In this document: positions 62,952 to 64,000 of the stretch, in pieces
Layout: every line of letters begins with the position of its first letter
How positions within the stretch are numbered: position 1 is the stretch's first letter
NCBI RefSeq assembly: GCF_017876405.1
Contig: NZ_JAGINW010000001.1
Location: 3,361,203 to 3,425,202 of the forward strand
Reading direction: 5' to 3'
DNA length: 64,000 bases
DNA from: Kibdelosporangium banguiense
Lineage (GTDB): Bacteria > Actinomycetota > Actinomycetes > Mycobacteriales > Pseudonocardiaceae
Made by a program: the position numbers and the translations under genes
The notes under the pieces: model-generated
What the model saw: the letters and a program-made list of their open reading frames with translations, nothing else
Told to the model about the DNA's origin: nothing
Database searches by the model: none

Positions 62952-64000
62952 GTGGCCGAACTGGTCGAGCCTGCGGGGCCGGCGCGTGAATCGGTGACCG
63001 ATTCGCTGCCGGCGGAGGCGGGCTGGGTCCGGTGTTCGGACGGATTGGTGGTGCAGGCGAATCTGGGTGCGGCCACGCTGGCCGGGGTCCATTCGCCGGA
63101 GGAGCTGATCGGCCAGTCACTGGCCGGCCTGCTCGCCGAGGACACGGCCGGTCAGCGCGTCCTGCGCCCTGACGGCACATCTGTCGAGGTCACAGCTCTG
63201 CGCCTGCACGATGACGGCGGCCCGGCCACGGTTGTTTTCGCGCCTGCGGTCAACGGCCGCTTCGGCGCCGACGAATTGATCGAGGCGCAGCGCGTGTCCC
63301 GGCTCGGCAGCTTCGTCCACGAAGTCGCCGAAGGCCGGACGTACTACTCCGAGACGCTGTACGACCTGCTCGGTGCTTCCCTGGACGGTGACGACGCCGA
63401 AGCGCAGCTGCTGTTTCGCACGCACCCGGAGGACCTGCCCACGGTGGTGGAGTTCCGGGAACGGCTGATGGAGGCTCGTGAGGACGAGCCGATCGAGCTG
63501 GAACTGCGGGAACGTGAGAGCGACCGGGTCTTCTCGGTCCGCGCGCAGCCGGTGTTCGACGATGAGGGCGCTGTGTACCGGGTCCGTGGCGTCGTCCAGG
63601 ACATCACCAACCTGCGCGTGCCGGACCGTCAGCGCGGCCTGGACCGCAGACTGTTCGAGGACGCCCAGCGCGTCGCGTTGCTCGGCACATGGGCGTGGAA
63701 CACCGCAACCGGCGACTGTGTCTGGTCGACGATGCTCTATGAGTTGTTCGGCGTCGAGCCGCGAACGAGCATGACGTACGACGGCTACCTCGAATTCGTG
63801 CATCCGGATGACCGGGCCTGGGTGGACCGGACCTGGCGCCAGCTCGCGGAGAACGGCGATCCGGTGGTCTGCGAATACCGGATCGTCCGTCCTGACGGGT
63901 CAGTGCGTGTATTCCGCTGCCGCGGGGCCTCTTTCGCCGGGCGCAAGGACGGTCCGGTGATGGTCGGCACCGCACAGGACGTCACCGAGCAGCGGTCGAC
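62952..64000 (+). CDS. Multi-PAS sensor protein, C-terminus outside window
   Basis: The frame runs open to the window end, about 349 residues from GTG 62952, which has GGAAGGG seven bases upstream; ATG 62907 is possible. Three PAS-type domains are visible: a degenerate one at about 15-105 (GLVVQANLGAATLAGVHSPE), one at about 110-220 ending VRGVVQDITNL, and one from 235 ending VGTAQDVTEQ, with FVHPDDRAWVD and EYRIVRPDGSVRVFRCRG. The second and third have the PAS-PAC layout. The output domain (kinase, GGDEF/EAL or phosphatase) is beyond the edge. Confidence 0.8.
   Translation, partial: MAELVEPAGPARESVTDSLPAEAGWVRCSDGLVVQANLGAATLAGVHSPEELIGQSLAGLLAEDTAGQRVLRPDGTSVEVTALRLHDDGGPATVVFAPAVNGRFGADELIEAQRVSRLGSFVHEVAEGRTYYSETLYDLLGASLDGDDAEAQLLFRTHPEDLPTVVEFRERLMEAREDEPIELELRERESDRVFSVRAQPVFDDEGAVYRVRGVVQDITNLRVPDRQRGLDRRLFEDAQRVALLGTWAWNTATGDCVWSTMLYELFGVEPRTSMTYDGYLEFVHPDDRAWVDRTWRQLAENGDPVVCEYRIVRPDGSVRVFRCRGASFAGRKDGPVMVGTAQDVTEQRS

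Overview
The window is high-GC, gene-dense actinobacterial chromosome. WhiB proteins, MtrAB-LpqB, coenzyme F420 synthesis, the SigH/RshA pair, PdtaS, nickel superoxide dismutase and the small ribosomal protein bL37 all point to Actinomycetia. The type of accessory genes and intergenic repeats suggests family Pseudonocardiaceae (an Amycolatopsis-, Kibdelosporangium- or Lentzea-like organism). The genus cannot be fixed from the sequence alone. From memory of gene orders, the backbone follows, in mirror image, the Mycobacterium tuberculosis stretch from about Rv3261 (fbiA) to about Rv3214 (gpm2).

Layout. 1-5.8 kb: the 5' end of fbiA, then an accessory block (membrane protein, YbaB-like protein, two type VII secretion-like proteins, an SDR enzyme with a divergent MmyB-type regulator, a site-2 protease) that separates fbiA from whiB2. 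5.8-15 kb: cell-envelope sugar block (large GT2 membrane protein, DUF3499, manB, Trm112-like, SIS protein, manA) and a CDF cation exporter. 15-24 kb: DUF3592 protein, APC permease overlapping glmL, a membrane hydrolase-like protein, ahcY, an XRE regulator. 24-36 kb: secreted proteins, tmk, mtrA-mtrB-lpqB, comF, hpf and secA. 36-47 kb: Rv3235-family protein, SpoU methyltransferase, WS/DGAT acyltransferase, DUF6912, pruA, an LppX-like lipoprotein, rsgA-aroA, SRAP, a hydrolase. 47-52 kb: stress block with ybaK, sigH-rshA, bL37, pdtaS and whiB1. 52-64 kb: secreted protease, a cyclodipeptide synthase, phosphatase, a GH19 chitinase with a DasR-type operator, sodN/sodX, an RmlC-like epimerase, a two-gene PIN-toxin module with an unusual large partner, malic enzyme, and the start of a multi-PAS sensor.

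How the parts connect. ManA and ManB supply mannose phosphates for the envelope. MtrAB-LpqB links envelope state to division. SigH/RshA form the thiol-oxidative switch: sigH has a perfect GGGAAT-N18-GTT promoter and hpf a near-match, so ribosome hibernation may belong to the same regulon. PdtaS and the WhiB proteins add further sensing.

Between genes there are several dispersed repeat families. Element A has three copies, all in convergent intergenic gaps, with a terminal hairpin showing one compensatory change. Element B is a 130-150 bp folded repeat placed just upstream of genes, with three complete and two partial copies and a compensatory change in its outer arms. Tandem unit D (57-62 bp) accompanies element A at two loci in the same relative order. 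There is also a paired palindrome (C). The most interesting items are the 59.7-61.0 kb PIN module, the A/D and B repeats, the predicted leaderless long form of SigH, the attenuator-like hpf leader, the roughly 220-residue segment in SecA, and the cyclodipeptide synthase without tailoring enzymes. Starts were chosen from Shine-Dalgarno sites and family knowledge; no database search was possible.
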